The position numbers were made by a program, and so were the translations under genes. Below, in pieces: positions 63,578 through 64,000 of a stretch of DNA of 64,000 nucleotides. Position 1 is the first letter of the stretch; every line of letters begins with the position of its first letter. Origin of the DNA: Sandaracinaceae bacterium (GTDB lineage: Bacteria; Myxococcota_A; Polyangia; Polyangiales; Sandaracinaceae); contig JAVJQK010000105.1 of the NCBI GenBank assembly GCA_040218145.1, forward strand, positions 62,001 to 126,000, written 5' to 3'. The notes beneath the pieces are model-generated. The model ran no database searches. It had not been told where the DNA came from and saw only the letters and a list, made by a program, of their open reading frames with translations.

Positions 63578-64000
63578 TCAGCGGCTCGCGTCCTCCATCT
63601 CGATGAGGATGCCGCTGCGGGTGCGGATGCGGCTCTTGGTCGCCTCGGTCTGGGTCACGGGGCTCATCGTGTCGGCGTTCGGGACCGCGCCGAGGATCAC
63701 CGGGCGATCCGGATCGCCGTCGACGTGGATCAGCGCCACCTCGCACCCGATGTGCAGCGGCAGGTGCATGCCGTAGTCGGGTCCGCTCGAGGCCTGCGTC
63801 ATGCGGACCCAGCGCGAGGCGCGCCCGCCCGGCTCCGCGAGGCGATCGAAGGGGAGCAGCAGTCGGTAGCGGCCGTGCTCGTCGATCGGCGCCGCCGCGC
63901 CGTCGACCTCCCCGTCGACCACCGCGTGCATGAAGCCCGCGATCTTCGGCTTCGGGGTGACGCGCGCGGGCCGGAAGGGCACCGCGAGGGGGATGGCGTC
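63578..64000 (-). CDS. VgrG-like type VI secretion spike protein, C-terminal part only
   Basis: 140 residues; the frame stays open to the window edge, so the N-terminus lies outside. The visible part matches the gp5 OB-fold region of VgrG: IPLAVPFRPARVTPKPKIAG, DEHGRYRLLLPFDR, SSGPDYGMHLPLHIGCEVAL, then GDPDRPVILGAVPNADT. In full VgrGs this is followed by a beta-helix spike. Here the protein stops after RSGILIEMEDASR, so it is short or the spike is on another gene. It precedes an FHA sigma-54 activator. Confidence 0.8.
   Translation of the reverse strand, partial: DAIPLAVPFRPARVTPKPKIAGFMHAVVDGEVDGAAAPIDEHGRYRLLLPFDRLAEPGGRASRWVRMTQASSGPDYGMHLPLHIGCEVALIHVDGDPDRPVILGAVPNADTMSPVTQTEATKSRIRTRSGILIEMEDASR

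Overview
The window looks like a piece of a large, very GC-rich Myxococcota chromosome, most likely an order Polyangiales / Sandaracinaceae-type organism. The reasons are composition and content rather than a marker gene. GTG and TTG starts are frequent, and adjacent genes often overlap as GTGA or ATGA. There are many lipoproteins with Asp/Ala/Pro linkers after the lipobox, MopE-like Cys/Asp repeat proteins, Sel1 repeats and AgmX/PglI-type C-termini. FHA domains, hybrid histidine kinases and a FHA-GAF-AAA+ sigma-54 activator are also present. I see no rRNA, tRNA, CRISPR array, insertion sequence or prophage.

Layout: 1-3273 holds the end of a DUF3857/transglutaminase-like protein and a VWA lipoprotein. 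3406-9172 is a tightly overlapping three-gene phosphorelay (hybrid kinase, receiver, hybrid kinase). 9184-15593 carries envelope genes on the minus strand (Sel1, beta-helix, hydrolase, FHA, a helical lipoprotein). FtsK lies at 15816-18287. An intergenic stretch, 18886-19400, contains two tandem copies of an unannotated element. Then come a membrane-anchored radical SAM protein, arylamine N-acetyltransferase and thioesterase (19401-21955). 23275-28282 is an ECF sigma / membrane partner / lipoprotein operon. 28351-33965 holds membrane proteins, lipoproteins and hypotheticals. acs is at 34033-35970, Cys-rich paralogous lipoproteins at 36893-39429, bioA at 40286, an RND exporter at 41679, and a receiver / lnt / hydrolase operon at 45289-48286. 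48361-54838 is a secreted-nuclease / metal-binding-repeat / beta-barrel locus. 56985-59009 is a multinuclear iron oxidase (MNIO, DUF692) RiPP operon. 59237-63537 holds carboxypeptidase-regulatory-like lipoproteins and the FHA sigma-54 activator. A VgrG fragment runs off the right edge.

Two things deserve most attention. First, 18896-19382 holds two roughly 260-bp direct repeats. Each has a conserved upstream box, a -24/-12 (sigma-54) promoter with exact 10-bp GG-to-GC spacing, and a predicted transcript of about 115 nt. The predicted transcript has cytosine-rich loops and ends in a terminator whose stem is kept by G:U substitutions. I read these as a tandem family of sigma-54-driven small RNAs with anti-Shine-Dalgarno-like loops. 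Second, 56985-59009 encodes a predicted secreted or lipid-anchored peptide with an 8-residue EASCSGAG repeat, followed by an MNIO enzyme and its DUF2063 partner. This is a RiPP system with an unusual core, probably metal-handling.

All functional statements are read from sequence by eye; no searches or folding programs were run.
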